A DNA stretch of 64,000 nt from Manduca sexta (lineage: Eukaryota; Arthropoda; Insecta; Lepidoptera; Sphingidae), in assembly GCF_014839805.1 (NCBI RefSeq), contig NC_051119.1, positions 1,915,245 to 1,979,244 on the forward strand, written 5' to 3'. Position 1 is the stretch's first letter. Each line of letters opens with the position of its first letter. A program made the position numbers and the translations under genes. The notes beneath the pieces are model-generated. The model was given only the letters and a program-made list of their open reading frames with translations. It did no database searches and had not been told where the DNA came from. Below, piece by piece: positions 42,810 to 55,622 of the stretch.

Positions 42810-44050
42810 ACAAAGTAGCGGGAATTTTTTGCCTTTATATATCTTTCAAAAACGATTTCATTTTTATTGTGATCATCACCATCAGTTGCTCTTCTACAGA
42901 CTCCTTTGAAGACACTTTCTTAAAAAACACTGCAATATAAATCAGAAATAGAATTAGTTATAGGTTCGCAATTGAATAGTATCGTAATTTTTATACCTAT
43001 GAATGCATAAACAGTTCTCTTGATGGTGAAGGAGTATTGTCCATTAACAGTAACATTCAAACTTTTAATTAGGTGATACGTCGTCGTAGCGCGACCTGCG
43101 ATACGTCGTTAGTCGCGTCTCGGCGTGTACAACAAACATATTTAGTAAACTGAAGTACGGTCACTACAAAAATTTTCAACGGTCAGCAAAAATATGGAAC
43201 ATTTTAAAATTTGGAGAAATATTGGGGGGAAGTCATACCTCTAAATATTATAAACGGTGAGTACTAATAACCCTGAAGCAAAACCTACGATTGTTATCTA
43301 CAAAAGAAATTCGAACATTGAATGATATTGCACACAGGATAGTTCAGTGGTGTGACCTGGGCTCTTGCTGTTCGACCTAAATCGCCCAAGGTACCGGGCA
43401 AGAACAAAATAAAAAAGAATCATTTCAACATATAAGTTACGCACATTCTCCTTAGCCACTGGTAAAGCTGCCCAAGGTATGCTACGGCACTCAATTGCCG
43501 TAGCCTCTTACACCTATCAGTTTTATAGTAGTGTATTATTTTTCGACAATTTGATAATGTGCAGCGTCTTAATCCAATCTCTATATTATAGCAATCACGT
43601 ACAGCACATTGTTATTCTCAAACAATGTGGATAAATACTAAATACAAGATGACTTATTAATTTCAATAAGCAATTAGATATATAATACCTTTATTTTAGT
43701 ACACGATTGTTAATCACGAAAGCAATTCCACGGCTTCCTATGTAAAATTGCCTACCGATGTTACTATGACGCTAAAGGAAACCGACGAGGGGGCAGGATA
43801 TCCTTAATTGCTTTCAGGAAGACTTCGCGAAAAGGAAACGATGCTACGGCTTCCTTAAGTTTGTTTATAATAGATGAAGAATATAATAAGACGCCAGGCT
43901 TTACCACTGAAAGGATTTAGATCACAGACTATTTATTACGCTAACTTAGTGTTTGATTGCAGTATTTATATAACGTCTGAATTGAAATATATAACAGTCC
44001 GTACGGGCAACAGCTTGCAGCGCATCAATAACAATTGGTGCGCCATATAA
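42810..44050. other. Non-coding stretch before minisatellite array 2
   Basis: No gene or repeat recognised. Confidence 0.45.
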
Positions 44051-44056
44051 ATAATT

Positions 44057-44740
44057 GTTGTTATGTGTAGTGCAGTAGACGAGCGCTCTCCGCGCTGTCA
44101 TCGACGCGGCGTATAGCCGAGTGCTGTTATGAGTAGTACAGTAGACGAGCGCTCTCCGCGCTGTCATCGACGCGGCGTATAGCGGAGTGCTGTTATGTGT
44201 AGTGCAGTAGACGAGCGCTCTCCGCGCTTTCACCGACGCGGCGTATAGGTGAGTGCTGTTATGTGTAGTGCAGTAGACGAGCGCTCTCCGCGCTTTCACC
44301 GACGCGGCGTATAGGCGAGTGCTGTTATGTGTAGTGCAGTAGACGAGCGCTCTGTGCGTTGTCATCGACGCGGCGTATAGCCGAGTGCTGTTATGTGTAG
44401 TGCAGTAGAGGAGCGCTCTCCGTGCTGTCACCGACGCGGCGTATAGGCGAGTGCTGTTATGTGTAGTGCAGTAGACGAGCGCTCTGTGCGTTTTCATCGA
44501 CGCGGCGTATAGCCGAGTGCTGTTATGTGTTGTGCAGTAGACGAGCGCTCTCCGTGCTGTCACCGACGCGGCGCGGCGTATAGGCGAGTGCTATTATGTG
44601 TAGTGCAGTAGACGAGCGCTCTGTGCGTTGTCATCGACGCGGCGTATAGCCGAGTGCTGTTATGTGTAGCGCAGTAGACGAGCGCTCTCCGCGCTTTCAC
44701 CGACCCGGCATATAGACGAGCACTCTTCGCGGTGTCAACG
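44057..44740 (-). repeat. 66-bp minisatellite array, about 10 units, inverted relative to array 1
   Basis: The same unit as 39820-40159 on the minus strand: about ten full units and a degenerate last one, with one local duplication ('gcggcgcggcg' near 44570). A 205-codon minus ORF crosses it because the period is a multiple of three. Outer flanks of the two arrays also share degraded unit sequence. Confidence 0.9.
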
Positions 44741-44759
44741 TCGCTTCATGCATTTACAT

Positions 44760-45500
44760 AAAAACACAAAATATTAAGTACTTTTGGTCAAAAGTCATAC
44801 TTACGAAGTATTTTTCTTATAAGTAATTTTAAATTTATTTCGTGTTCTGCAACCGATTTGACGTCGATCAATATAATTATTATCTCTGACTATAATATCA
44901 TAATAATACAATTAGCAGTCAAAAAAAACTTAGCCGTTCTCTATATTTTAGTTTAATTAGATAGAGCCTATCCTATTCTCCCAAATGGATACCACAAGCC
45001 TGTTTTAATGCTTAAATTTATTAATGTTTTGGCAACAGATTTAATAACAAACCGCCGAATGGCTCTACAAACTTTATGTATGTTTACGCTTCATTTTATT
45101 TGTTTATTGTGTATGTCAGGACGGCTAATGAACTTCACATACCTATACCCATTGACATATATTCTATAGCCTCAAATGTCTATATAAATTATTTGTTCAA
45201 AATGAAATGAATGAACTAAAATGGCAACCAAAACGTCACTGTTATATTGTATTTATTCACTTGAACTACAAATAATTTAACTTATTTGACTAATATTTTT
45301 TATTCAAATTCAGGTTTACACTTAGACATGAGTTCTTATATTATGAGCGCCACTCCATACACAACCACAAGCTGTCAATATTGACCATACTAAAGTCAGT
45401 TTGAAGGGATTGCAGTTCAATTCAGTTGAACACAGTATGTTCGGAACGTCAAATCTAGTACGTAGTATATATATCGATGCCTATAACGAGCACGGTAAAT
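44760..45500. other. AT-rich non-coding stretch
   Basis: Nothing recognised. Confidence 0.5.
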
Positions 45501-45539
45501 TGACCCTTATGCACCTGAAGGTGTGCCGACTAGCAACTG

Positions 45540-45670
45540 TTGCTAGTTGAAATAATTATGCTGGCCTGTTTGAACTGAATTTACACAGGCTGATCGCAAA
45601 CCGCGACACTCACGTGAACCGCAATGGCGGGTTTTACGTCTTGTGTGCGGTGGTCGTCATCCGAAGGTTA
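45540..45670 (+). repeat. Interspersed repeat family A
   Basis: 'ggcctgtttgaactgaatttacacaggctgatcgcaaaccgcgac' and 'cttgtgtgcggtggtcgtcatccg' match 3405-3535. Confidence 0.6.
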
Positions 45671-45689
45671 TAAAAGACCTGCATATCCG

Positions 45690-45985
45690 AATATTGAAAT
45701 TGCAAGCTCATCTAGATTAGTTATTATTATACTAGAGATAGGTCTCTCATATGTGAGAGTCCGCCTGGGTAGGTACAACTGCATGTCTGTTTCTATTGCC
45801 AACCAGTAGTGTTCCGGTTTGAAGAGCATTATAGCAGTGTAAGAATCATGTCTCAAGATGGCGAGCGCAGTGGAATACCAAACAATACTTTGTAATTCAA
45901 GGTGTGGGATTCTGTTTCTACTGTTTATGGGCCGTCGTATCGCATTCCACCAGGCATGGCAAGCTCGTCTTGTCATTCAACGCAA
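45690..45985 (-). repeat. Interspersed repeat family D
   Basis: Minus-strand copy running from the 'gaatgacaagacgagcttgcc' end to the 'gtagttgtacctacccaggcgg' end. Confidence 0.7.
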
Positions 45986-46309
45986 AAATTAAAATCTTTT
46001 TTTAAGTACGGTTGAGTTTAATTTCTTTTTTGTATAGTGGAACGATTTTAATTAATACACTTCACTGTCATCAGTCAGGTAACTTTGCAGTCCATAACTA
46101 CTAAACTAAGGCGTCCTCTGTCATGTATAATGAGAGTAAACGAGATAATCCCGTCGTACGTTAGTGTTTGATTCCAAATGGTCACCAGATACGGTAATGA
46201 GATTTCTAATGAACGTGTTGCGCGGTACGCAGATATTATAATCTTTATTTATTTCATAGCTTTATTGTACACCATAAATACTGTGCTTAACAATGACGTT
46301 TTACATATT

Positions 46310-46580
46310 GCCGTTCGTGTGATGGTCAACGATACGTCCGCCCACAAACTGTAGAAACAGCATCCAACACCTTGAATTACAAAGTATTGTTTGGTATTTC
46401 ACTGCGCTCGCCATCCTGAGACATGAGATGTTAAGTCTTATTATGTCCAGTAGTTACACTGGCTACAATGTCCTACAAATCGGAACACAACAGTGACTAC
46501 ACACTGCTGCTTGGCGGCAGAAATAGACATTGCGGTGGTACCTACCCATGCGGAATCTCACATAATATGACAGACCTACC
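46310..46580 (+). repeat. Interspersed repeat family D
   Basis: 'cgatacgtccgcccacaaac' through 'gcggcagaaatagacattgc' in family order. Confidence 0.7.
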
Positions 46581-46794
46581 AACAGTACAGTTGGTGAACA
46601 ATTTCCCTTTCAGTTACCTTCATTAAAATAAAATAATTGTTAGGCCGATTTCCCTGTGCCTGGTTATACAGACAATTCGCTCATTGAGATAAGGCGAGTG
46701 TTCATATGTCCCTCCCGTGCCGTCACTCTATACCTCCCATCTCCCAGGTTTGAAACTGAATTTTCTAGTCTATAAATTTAGATATTTTAGTATG

Positions 46795-46990
46795 AATTGC
46801 AAGATTTAATGTTGGTAGATCTGTCATATGCGAGAGTCCGCCTGGGAACGTAGCAATGTCTATTTCTGCCGCCAAGCAACAGTGTGTAGTCACTGTTGTG
46901 TTCCGGTTTGAAGGACATTGTAGCCAGTGTAACTACTGGACATAATAAGACTTAACGAGTCATGTCTCAGGATGGCGAGCGGGAGCAGAT
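46795..46990 (-). repeat. Interspersed repeat family D, truncated
   Basis: 'atgcgagagtccgcctggg' through 'ggatggcgagcg' on the opposite strand to 46310-46580. Confidence 0.65.
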
Positions 46991-47264
46991 GGGATTTCAA
47001 GCACATACACGTCATTTGGAACAGTAATAGTGATTATTAACAAAATATATTATCTCCAATATAATTTTTATAATATTGTTTAACGTACATAATATATTAA
47101 GTAAAATAATTGTCTTCTTGCAGATTCGGATTCTCGTCACTGAAAAACGCGTTAACAATATAGAAAGCATTTTTTACAAAATTTTTTATTCTAGGTTAAT
47201 ATTAAGAAGGGCGGTGGTATACGTAAACAAAGAAATGGTAAATATATGCAATTTTTGTATAATA

Positions 47265-47562
47265 CTATCAGCCCTGTATTATATACTGTCCCACTGTTGG
47301 GCACCGACCTCTTCTACTATTGAGAGGGATTAGGCCCTAGTCCACCACGCTGGCCTGGTGCGGTTTAGTAGACTTCACACACCTTCAAAATTCCTATAGA
47401 GAACTTCTCAGGTATGCAGGTTTCCTCACGATGTTATCCTTCACCGTTAAAGCAAGCGATAATACACAAAGAATACATCAATAAATTGCTGTTGTGTGCT
47501 GTTGATTTGAACCTGCGGACATTCGTCTCGGCAGTCCGTTCCACAGCCGACTAAACTAACGT
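47265..47562 (-). repeat. SINE family C
   Basis: The minus strand carries 'cggactgccgagacgaatgtccgcaggttcaaatc' to the 'tatataatacagggctgata' end. Confidence 0.8.
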
Positions 47563-47928
47563 CACTTAATGCAATTTGCGTATAATTAATTAAAAAAATA
47601 AAACATTAAAAATCTCAAACGCAACACCGTTAGAAAAGTAATGTGTAATGTTTTCAAGAATCTTTTCACATTCGCAGCTGCGAAAGACTCATTTGGCTCT
47701 AAAAGGCGTCCATTTGAGGCTCAAGGCACGTAAAAAGTCTAGTTTTTCTGCATAGTAAAGACTGGTTTAGCATTTAGATTGCTTTGGATGCATTATGTTA
47801 AAGATTTTTAGGTAAATAGGAAATGCTGTTATATCTTACGCTATTTTTTGTTTATGTTTTTATATATAAGGAAGGGGTGTCGTAAATCGGTTAACTGATG
47901 GTATATGATGTCGCCTATATGACTTCAG

Positions 47929-48261
47929 AGGGTCTACTTCGAAAAACGAAATCCGTAGTTTCGTATGGCGGATCGTTTGTTTTGTTACTACGAAGTGTTA
48001 CGGATCCGATCCGTTCGTCGCAATATTTCAGACATGGAATTTGCAAGAACTTATAGGTATTCGCCATCCCTTTTCAAAACCAGCTAGGATAAAGTTTCAC
48101 TGCTTTCTCTAAAAAAATAACCGGGGAATTGATCCTACTACCAAGTTAAGCTACAGAACGATGACGGATTCAAAGTAATTTGGTAGTAAAGTTAAATCCG
48201 AAGTTTATCGTTTCTTCGCTTCGGACCGACGTTTTGACGTTTGTTTTTCGAAGTAGACCCT
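47929..48261. mobile_element. 333-bp MITE
   Basis: Terminal inverted repeats AGGGTCTACTTCGAAAAAC and its complement GTTTTTCGAAGTAGACCCT (allowing one base). The interior is richer in CG than its surroundings. No ORF. Target duplication not clear. Confidence 0.7.
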
Positions 48262-48269
48262 GTGGTTTG

Positions 48270-49250
48270 GATCCAAAGAAGAAAAAAGAAAGAAAGAAAA
48301 AAATATTTACTGGCCACAAATTGGGCGGTAAACATAAATTAGTAAATAAAACTTAATATTAAAAATTATATAAAAAGGAAAAAAAAAAACAAAATGAAAA
48401 TACAGTTTTGAGGGATTTTATATGTGTATATGTCCCACCACAACAGTGCCGATCCGGATCCGTACCAATTTTACGCCAGCATACCGAATAACGCCTGCAG
48501 TGGCTTTTTCCACGCACGTGAAACGGTTACAAGGGTCGTGAATGCATCCAAATTCATCGGATCCATCTCTGGACAACGCTGCCTGCCATTCATCTCTTTT
48601 GGGGCTCAGAGGTGTAAACGCCTTCTTATCAGGAGGATACAATACCTGAGAAACGTAGCATGATCTAACCGTTTCTACCAGGTTAGGTAGATGCCTACCT
48701 ACCAGGGTAAAATACCTGGTGAAGGTCGAAGGAAATGACTGTGTGCAAGCAGCTTCTAACAGGTTGTCCTGGTGAAGTTTATGGAAGACGTGTATTTAGC
48801 ATTGGAATTCAAAAGGTTGAAGATGGTTGTGATGATGTAATGGAAGGATGGATATATGTTGAGACGGTTTGATGGTTTCAGGTTCTTTATTAGACTGCAC
48901 TCATAATACTATACATTACATGACTTATATACTAAGTAAACACACTACAAACCACCTGTCAACTTATTGCCGAGAATAGGGTATTTCCTAAAATTGATAG
49001 CGTGTGCGCTGTGCCTAACATAGCACTGTTTACCAGTAAAGCTACAACCGCAAAATGCTGTAAAATGTTAATTAAATCCATAAATCTTTGTCCAACGTAA
49101 ATAATTTAAACTGGATATAAAATTATGGATCTTTCTAATTAGTTTTTTGATTTAAATTATATTTTAAGTTAAATTGCTTTTTCAACTGGAGAGGCGCCAA
49201 AGTGACATTAAATATACGGCTCCCGTTTGCAACCTGCCTTTAGTTTTTAC
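48270..49250. other. Non-coding stretch with unplaced conserved-looking block
   Basis: 48425-48860 has balanced composition and short ORFs on both strands (74 and 79 codons), but no domain, splice pattern or repeat partner in the window. It may be an old element fragment. Confidence 0.4.
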
Positions 49251-49318
49251 TAAGCAATTTGCGAACTGTGTTTATTGTTTGTAGTTTCACTCGTTTTTAA
49301 GATATTATCCGTTTGTCT

Positions 49319-49476
49319 CAGTTCGTCACTCCACCGGCCCGCGCGTCACACACTACGCTCCCTGTACGTGGTCTCACAACACTCGCTCCTGAGCTCTCAT
49401 CCACTCCCTTCAGCTCGTCGCTCCACCGGCCCGCGCGTCACACACTACGCTCTCTGTACGTGGTCTCACAACTTCC
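49319..49476 (+). repeat. 92-bp tandem duplication
   Basis: 'ctccaccggcccgcgcgtcacacactacgct' with 'ctgtacgtggtctcacaac' occurs twice, 92 bp apart. Confidence 0.85.
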
Positions 49477-49889
49477 GCTGAGTTTTAATTATAAAAGGGT
49501 AATTTAATACTTTCATTAAAATGAAATATTATGCTCTACACCTAACCGCATAATATAACTCATAAATCCAATTTACACGAGAACGTCAGCTGGATGCATT
49601 TTTATACGTATAAACATGGGAACTTATATTGTATTTATTTGAACACAGAGTCTATATTATAAGTTTATATGTTCAGTGAGATAGACCACGAGGGAGTAGT
49701 GGAACGACTAGACTATCAATTCTTTATCCATTGGGGATAGACTGTCGATGTTCAGTCTAGACATTTTTTATATATTTTCAAGGTCTAAAATTATATAGAA
49801 GCGAATAAATCACAATAAAGTTTTACATCAAATCACGTGTTAAAGGTTTTTTTATACGACAACGGTAAAGTGACCCCACTCGACCAGGG

Positions 49890-50964
49890 CCCTTATTCTG
49901 TACTAGCTTTTGCTCGCGGCTCCGCCCGCGTTATAAAGTTTTTCAGGCTAAAGTTTTCCATTATAAAAGTAGTAGTTTCCCGGGAGCCTATGTTCTTCCC
50001 AGGGTTTCAAACTGTCTCCATACCAAATTTTATCTTAATACGTTGGGTAGTTTTTGAGTTTAAGACGTTCAGGCAAACGGATGCAGCGGGGACTTTGTTT
50101 TATAATATATTTTTTTAGAACTTTTTAAGAGGAATAATCCCGACATACATCATTGTTGCATAACTTTAACCGTTTACGCAGCGCACGCAACGGAAGCTCT
50201 CAAAACGAATAAATTGTCCCCGTATTTGTAACATGTTTCATTACTGCTCCGCTCCTATTGGTCATAGCGTAATGATATACAGCTTATAGCACCCCACAAA
50301 TAAAGGGCTATCCAACACAAAACGAATTTTTCAGTTCAAACTGGTAGTTCCTAAGATTAGCCATTACTGCTCCGCTCCTATTGGTCATAGCGTGATGATA
50401 TATAACTTAGAGCACTCCACGAACAAAGGGCTATCCAACGCAAAAATAATTTTTCAGTTTGGACCGGTAGTTCCAGAGATTAGCCATTGCTGCTCCGCTC
50501 CTATTGGGTATAGCGTGATGATATATAGCCTATAGCAATCCACAAATAAAGGGCTATCCAACGCAAAAAGAATTTTTCAGTTTGGACCGATAGTTCCTAA
50601 GATTAGTAAACAAATATAATGAGAAAGCTTCGAACTGCTAAGCTATTGGGAGTTACACGTGTCATTGTGAGTCAACCATAAAAGATAGACATATGCTGTC
50701 GTGGGATATTTTTACATAATTTTAAGGAGAACATTTCCGTCATACATGATTTCTATGTAGCTTTAACCATTAAGGTTGCACACGCGACGGAAGCTTAAAA
50801 ATGGAGTAACTTCTCCCGTTTTCCCAACATTTCCCTTCACTGCTCTGCTCCTATTAATTGTAGCGTGATGAAAAGTATACTATAACCAGCACAGGAGTAT
50901 GAAAAATAATTGTACCAAGTTTCGTTAAAATCCGTCGAGTAGTTTTTGTTTCTATAACGGTTAT

Positions 50965-50997
<33 letters not shown>

Positions 50998-51115
50998 AAT
51001 TTTACTAATTGCATTTTTGGCATCAGTATCGATCCCTAATCACCCCCTGATAGTTATTTTTGAAATATATTTCATGTACAGAATTGACCTCTCTACAGAT
51101 TTATTATAAGTATAG
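49890..51115 (+). repeat. Long 3' non-coding part of an RTE-like LINE (family R)
   Basis: Begins 'actagcttttgctcgcggctccgcccgcg', contains three 123-bp tandem units (50239-50607), then a (GACA)n run at about 50968-50995 and an end 'ttattataagtatagat'. This is the fullest copy of family R in the window. Confidence 0.6.
50239..50607 (+). repeat. Three tandem units of 123 bp
   Basis: Each unit starts CATTACTGCTCCGCTCC (C at 50239, 50362, 50485) and contains 'aaagggctatccaac' and 'ggtagttcc.agattag'. Confidence 0.85.
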
Positions 51116-51269
51116 ATGATAGTGAAATCGCGTAACGCGGCCGTGTCATGTTATCTTCGAGAAATGTGTGTGGAATGGTATTCTGTAAGCCAAATTTCTA
51201 TAGTCCTAAACATGATGCGTTGTGTTACGTGCTTGTTACGCACTGTCAAAATAACGTGCGGGATAGAGA

Positions 51270-51540
51270 ATAAGGCCCCTGATGGTAAGCGAAGTGAGGT
51301 TTTGCTGGTGGTAGGATATATTTTGTATCCGCCTGGATAGTTACCACCATACACAAGTTGTAACCCGCCATATTGGCCCTCGTAAGTGTCGCGTTCCGGG
51401 ATCAGCTTGTGTATATCCGCTTCCAAACAAGTCGGAATTATTGTGTCGATTGTTGTGCGGTTATTATCTCTCGACAGTCGACTTTCTCTTGGACTCCATT
51501 CCACTCACTATTAGGTGCAGTGGAGTTACTTTATTGGGCC
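51270..51540 (-). repeat. Interspersed repeat family A, long copy
   Basis: 'gtcgcgttccgggatcagcttgtgtatatcc', 'ttattgtgtcgattg' and 'ctctcgacagtcgactttctcttgg' in family order; ends 'attaggtgcagtggagttac'. Confidence 0.6.
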
Positions 51541-51589
51541 CGTATAAGAGCAAATATCTCGTCTGAGTAATACTACGTGTAATTTCGTA

Positions 51590-51710
51590 TTACCGGTTTC
51601 AGTAGGCCGGCATAATTGTGTTGACTGCCGAGATATCATCTCTCGTCAGTCAACATTTCATTGAACCCGACCCCGCTTACCTTCAGGTGCAGTGATTTGT
51701 TTGAGTCACT
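51590..51710 (-). repeat. Interspersed repeat family A, short copy
   Basis: 'ccggtttcagtaggccggcataattgtgttgac' and 'ctctcgtcagtcaacatttcattg' repeat the end of the previous copy. Confidence 0.6.
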
Positions 51711-51719
51711 ATTTTTAAT

Positions 51720-52290
51720 AAAATAGATGGCTCCTAATATTTAAGTAAACTATCGCATCTGAAAAAATAGTAAAAATAGCATTTGATTCAGATACGAGTG
51801 TTTACTTAGGAGACATTAAAATGTGCACTCTTGTGAAATTGTGATTTTGTATATCTCTTCTTCTACTTTGCTCCCATTGACTTGTGACATCAATGACTTA
51901 ATCCGTGCTGTGTAACACACCATTGACCCCCTCAAACGCAACGTGTGACCTAATTTACCTCTATAGATGGCTTATATCAGGCATTGACAGCAGAGCATTA
52001 CTAGTCGGAACCAATAGCTGGGTAGGAACTCGCGGCCCATTCTTTATGCCTATATTCCAAATGATCTGAACAATTTTAACACGCTACTTATTAGCTTCGG
52101 TCGTATGTTTTACAATTTTGACGTATTTCAAGATGGCGGATAAATATGAAAATTTACATATTTATCAAGGTTGGTGACAATGCAATAATATAAAAAAACA
52201 ACTAAAAACACACGCTTTAGAAATCCAAATTAAAAAATAAAGTTGAATTAAGAATAGTGTGAATTAGAAAAAAATGTATTGCAATGAAAA
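51720..52290. other. AT-rich non-coding stretch
   Basis: Nothing recognised. Confidence 0.5.
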
Positions 52291-52299
52291 AAAAGCGTA

Positions 52300-52565
52300 G
52301 GGTGCGTGGTGCCAATAGATCATTGAAAAATCACCGCTTACTTAGTGCACGCAACGGACGCTCTCAAAAGGAACAAACATAACCCGTTTTAGCAAAAAAA
52401 AAAAAAAATGTATGCTTCGCTTTTATTAGTTATAGTATGATGTTGTATAGTTTTCCTCGATATATGGGCTATCTAAAACTAAAAGATTTTTAAATTCGAA
52501 CAAGTAAGTAGTTAACGAGATTAGCGTGTTCAAACAAACTCTTCAGCATTCTATAATAGTCGAGA
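52300..52565 (+). repeat. Family R fragment
   Basis: 'acgcaacggacgctctcaaaa', 'gcttttattagttatagtatgatg' and 'attagcgtgttcaaacaaactcttcagcattctataatag' match 49890-51115 and 9940-10140. Confidence 0.55.
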
Positions 52566-53099
52566 TAGTTAAAGCCTACCAGTCAATAAAAGTAAAGATA
52601 AAAATATTAAACAACGTCAAAAACTGTACATTTATCTCACGATCGATCGTAAATAATCTAATCTAACTTCGAAACTACTGTAACTTGTAAGCTACTTAAA
52701 ATTCCCGGTTCAGACATATCTAGATCGAGTTTTACATCAAATTCCTTCTGGAATGTTCCACTTATGCCGTTAAACCCGACCATCTGCAATTTCGCTAATC
52801 TAAAATGACAATTTTGTAATTTGCAAAGTTGAGTTGTTCAATGAACATTTTAATTTAAGGTTTGATAATTTTCCGGACCTGATAAGTTTGAAATAATAAA
52901 AAATTAAGTAGTCTTTGAGGTTTTTATATACTGGCATTTTAAAAAGAAACATAGCTTTAAGTTGAAATATATAAAAAAATTGTGACTTTATGGTCAAAAG
53001 TCGATATTTATAATATGACTCGAGATGCTTGGATTTGATTCGCAAGTTGAAGTCAGGCTGGTAGCTGAAAAAGAAGATATATAGCCTGCATACCCGCGA

Positions 53100-53175
53100 T
53101 TCCCGCTTGGTGAATTAAGGCTTAAACCCTCTCAGTAATAGAGGAGGCCAGTAGCCTGTGGAATGTTAGTACAGG
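53100..53175 (+). repeat. SINE family C 3' fragment
   Basis: 'aattaaggcttaaaccctctcagtaatagaggaggcc' and 'gtacaggggactgac'. Confidence 0.5.
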
Positions 53176-53404
53176 GGACTGACAATAATTTGTTACGCGC
53201 CGCTATTCTAGTCGATGACATCGGGCGTTTCCGGAAGTATTCGGCTGCGCGGTCTGGCTGGCAGAAGAGATTATGTGACACGCGGCGACTGTTCTATTAT
53301 CTCTCTGGTTGGACGTTGTCAAAAAATGTCTAAAATTGTATTTTGTAATTACTTTGCTAATATAATGTTTACTGTAAAAAGAGCGTTTAAAAAATTATTA
53401 ACCA

Positions 53405-53590
53405 TATAGTGGTATTCAAAGGACATTGCAGCCAGCGTAATTACTGGGCATTATGAGACTTAACACCTTACGTTTTAGGGTGATGAGTGTAGTGGAGTGC
53501 CACACAGTACTTTGTTAGTTGTGAATGGTGTTGCTACTGTTTATGAGCGGTCGTATCGCTTACCATCAGACGAGCGGCATGCTAGATTCA
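53405..53590 (-). repeat. Interspersed repeat family D, truncated
   Basis: 'ttactgggcattatgagacttaacac', 'gtactttgttagttgtg' and 'ggtcgtatcgcttaccatcagacgagcgg'. Confidence 0.65.
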
Positions 53591-54614
53591 TCATTTAATT
53601 CCAGTAAGGTAGTCTATTTTAGGGTAATCCTAATCGTTTACGTATGTGTCAAAATTCATCCAAATCAGCGCAGTGGTTGTTTCGTTTACTTCTAAAATAC
53701 CACGCATCAAATATATTTAATAAAATAAAGTATTAAGCCGCTGTCTGTACATTATAGATATTGAAAAACGAATGTGAGTGATACTTTATTAGAACAACAG
53801 TTTTTAGAATTTTTTAAGGTCATACACACATCTAAAAATTATTTTTACACCCGTCACGCTAAAAGTACCTACTGCATGGAATTGAAGGTAGTTTGAAGTA
53901 CTGCTAGAAATCTAACTTAAAAAAGGCTTCATTTTATCCCTGGAAAATATAAAGTGGGGATTTAATTCCGGATAATCCTTTTCCCACAAACGGAGCTTCG
54001 AGAAAAAGCTGTTTATACTAAGTTAAATTACATGGTGGTAAGCAGAATACACCCGTGTAGACGCGAGGCAATATTTAGCGAGTCCGCGGTCGAATGCGCG
54101 CCATATTTATTACATTACCAGATCCGTTTCCGCTTTAGTTTGATTTACACGCACGTTTCACTTGACCTATTTCAATAAGTGGCCCAAAAAGGCAAAATAC
54201 TCGAATATTTGGAATATTTTTTTCTGTATACTATTTTCGTATTAATTTATTTCGAAGATTCTCCTGAATTTTTTGTATTATAAATTTGAAAGGCACCAAA
54301 TCGTTTGCTATTAAATCTGGTCGGCTCCATGATAGACGGCAAATCTAATTCTAACATAATCAATTTTTTAAAAACACTTTATTAAAATTTATGTGGGAAA
54401 TGGAACGTGATCTGTGGGAGTGAGAGGGATGTATTCAAAAGAGAGAGAAAGAGGGTAGGGAAATAAGATGTCGTGTGCGTAGTCAGGGAAGTAAGACGTG
54501 ATAATTTTATAAAGACGTAGTTTAAGTTTATTTTCATTAAATTAAAGACTGTGATTTATTTGAAGACGGTGTTTTTGTCTTGGTATTATATCCCACATTT
54601 ATGTTTTTTTTTGT

Positions 54615-54845
54615 TCCAGTTGAATGACGAGACGAGCATGCCGCTCGTCTGATGGTAAGCGATACGACCGCCTATATACAGCAACACCATACAAAAATTT
54701 TAATTACCAACTGCATGGCATTTCTCTGCGCATCTTGAGACATGAGATGTTATGTATCATAATGTTCCCTAATTACGCCGGCTTCAAACCAGAACACAAC
54801 TGCGCATGGATACTGCATGGTAGAAATAAACATCAGGGTGTTGTT
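54615..54845 (+). repeat. Interspersed repeat family D
   Basis: 'gacgagacgagcatgccgctcgtctgatggtaagcgatacgaccg' then a diverged body. Confidence 0.65.
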
Positions 54846-55349
54846 TAACAGCGAAGGGTGGCATTTTTCGAAAGGGAACTTGAACAACATACCTAGGTAC
54901 TATGCATAAATGCGATCTACATTTTTTTCTGATGGCAATTATTAGATTGTACATTTTTTTTCCAAGTCTTTCTTGTACATAGTCACAATAGTTATATAAG
55001 CTAGTGCACGCACATCACCGTTAACATGGGATAAGATGAAATCCAATCGACTAAACCTGGAGCGGCATAAAATAAAATTAGCGATAGGAAATAAAAGAGA
55101 ACATAGATTCATACTTAAATAACGGCGTACAGCGTGCATTCGTCTAAATTTAAAATCATGAGAAAAGAAAAAAAAAATGTGTTATAAACAGGTAAACACA
55201 ATATGATCGGGTGGTCGTCTTTCAAAAATTACATTTCATTAAGATAGATTTCATATATTACATAGATTACAGAAGATAAGTAGGAATCGAGTTATATGGA
55301 CCCTTCGCCTCTGGTACCTACCCAGATGGCCCTTCATATACGAGAGACT

Positions 55350-55622
55350 AGCACACACACACACACACACACACATCACGCATTTATCCCCAAAGGGATA
55401 TGCAGAGGCGCAACTAGGGCACTCACTTTTCGCCAAGTGTGTTCCGTCCGATGATGTGATAGGGGGCAAGCCTATCGCCACATCGGGCACAAATTCCAGA
55501 CTTCGGGCTGATACTGAGCAGAAAAACCCAAATATCACATTGCCCGACCCAGGATTCGAACCCAGGGCCCCAGAGCGCTGCCATATATCGCGCATGCAGT
55601 ACAACTCCGCCCCTGAGGCACT
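55350..55622 (-). repeat. SINE family B, full-length, with (CA)n tail
   Basis: On the minus strand: 'tgcctcagg' head, 'cctgggttcgaatcc', full body, and a (TG)n tail at 55352-55373 on the plus strand as (CA)n. Confidence 0.85.

Noticed and set aside
43946..44563. 205-codon minus ORF (and its plus counterpart at 39918-40223) as a repeat protein gene
   Set aside because: It exists because the 66-bp minisatellite period is divisible by three and the unit has no stop in that frame. No start context, promoter or non-repeat domain supports a protein.
39820..44740. CRISPR array
   Set aside because: The units are contiguous 66-bp minisatellite copies without unique spacers, in a eukaryotic context.
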